A DNA stretch of 64,000 nucleotides from Eutrophocola sp964503965 (lineage in GTDB: Bacteria > Pseudomonadota > Gammaproteobacteria > Pseudomonadales > Pseudohongiellaceae). The stretch covers positions 1 to 64,000 of the forward strand of contig CAZDCK010000012.1 in the NCBI GenBank assembly GCA_964503965.1, given 5' to 3'. The translations under genes were made by a program, and so were the position numbers. Every line of letters begins with the position of its first letter. The first letter of the stretch is position 1. Shown piece by piece: positions 63,842 to 64,000 of the stretch. Under the pieces are notes generated by a model. The model searched no databases. It was not told the DNA's origin and saw only the letters and a program-made list of their open reading frames with translations.

Positions 63842-64000
63842 TCATACTGCTTTTTTGGTGGCCAGCGGGAAATCCCCATAGCGGCATCTGAGCACATCAT
63901 GGTGATCCACATAAACCATCTGTTTTTGCAGGTGGGTCAGGTACTGTTCCCGGGTCAGGTCAAGCATCCCGGGGACATCCATCACCTCGGTATCTTTCGG
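63842..64000 (-). CDS. C-terminal part of an unknown protein, or a frameshifted gene
   Basis: On the minus strand an open frame enters from the right edge (DVPGMLDLTREQYLTHL, VYVDHHDVLRCRYGDF) and stops at 63842. Codon choice looks like the neighbours. A different frame overlaps its last 65 bp and continues to 63796 (SRWPPKKQYEALIEHLERAM), ending in a plausible amphipathic helix. A frameshift near 63890 could join the two. The full gene lies outside the window and I cannot name a family. Confidence 0.45.
   Translation of the reverse strand, partial: PKDTEVMDVPGMLDLTREQYLTHLQKQMVYVDHHDVLRCRYGDFPLATKKAV

Overview
The window looks like chromosomal DNA of a free-living gammaproteobacterium. The gene order follows the Pseudomonas-type backbone closely: rpoD/dnaG/rpsU, tsaD-folB-folK-cca, apaH-apaG-rsmA-pdxA-surA-lptD next to amgK-murU, rpe-trpE-trpG-trpC next to a vfr-like crp and osmC, and accB-accC-prmA-dusB-fis-purH-purD with aroQ. 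Coq7, lptD, PQQ dehydrogenases and a c-type cytochrome domain indicate an aerobic, Gram-negative, ubiquinone-based cell. I infer a marine or aquatic lineage from the sulfatase/PQQ locus, but species cannot be assigned from the sequence alone.

Layout. 1-250: the 5' part of a CAU-anticodon tRNA (minus strand) and, 147 bp away, a second copy of only its 5' half. 0.25-2.3 kb: a secreted PQQ sugar dehydrogenase and a small TPR-like secreted protein. 2.8-10.1 kb: the macromolecular synthesis genes rpoD, dnaG and rpsU, split by a ClC-type channel, a voltage-gated K+ channel and yqeY. 10.4-15.5 kb: a MIO ammonia-lyase, MltD, an unknown exported protein and an MDR dehydrogenase. 15.6-21.7 kb: tsaD, folate genes, RimJ, pteridine reductase, cca, apaH, apaG. 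21.8-29.2 kb: rsmA-pdxA-surA-lptD and divergent amgK-murU (outer membrane assembly and cell-wall recycling). 29.2-32 kb: class II amidotransferase, LOG protein, HtpX. 32.1-38.6 kb: rpe, trpE, trpG, trpC (no trpD), dgkA, vfr-like crp, osmC, SYLF lipoprotein, coq7. 38.8-48.97 kb: a long minus-strand block of purines, fis, dusB, a DUF3426 protein, prmA, accC, accB, aroQ. 49.2-50.6 kb: a decayed interval with a tamA/tamB deletion scar and a DsbD reduced to its N-terminal domain. 50.6-56.5 kb: fabB, fabA, then sugar-nucleotide genes (manC/algA, galU, phosphomannomutase). 56.9-63.8 kb: a locus of exported enzymes (sulfatase lipoprotein, NIPSNAP protein, SMP-30-like propeller, quinohemoprotein alcohol dehydrogenase, Tat-exported dienelactone hydrolase) followed by glutaredoxin.

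The most notable signals are: (1) a family of intergenic elements made of 7-8 nt A-rich tandem units in opposed arms, strongest at 40.15-40.29, 54.15-54.22 and 56.54-56.60 kb; (2) prmA, whose conserved N-terminus can only be reached from a non-AUG (AUC) start with a well-placed Shine-Dalgarno; (3) an in-place tamA-tamB fusion scar; (4) the duplicated tRNA 5' half; (5) missing trpD and plsY in otherwise conserved blocks; and (6) the exported sulfatase/PQQ-alcohol dehydrogenase locus. No CRISPR array, rRNA, insertion sequence or prophage was seen.
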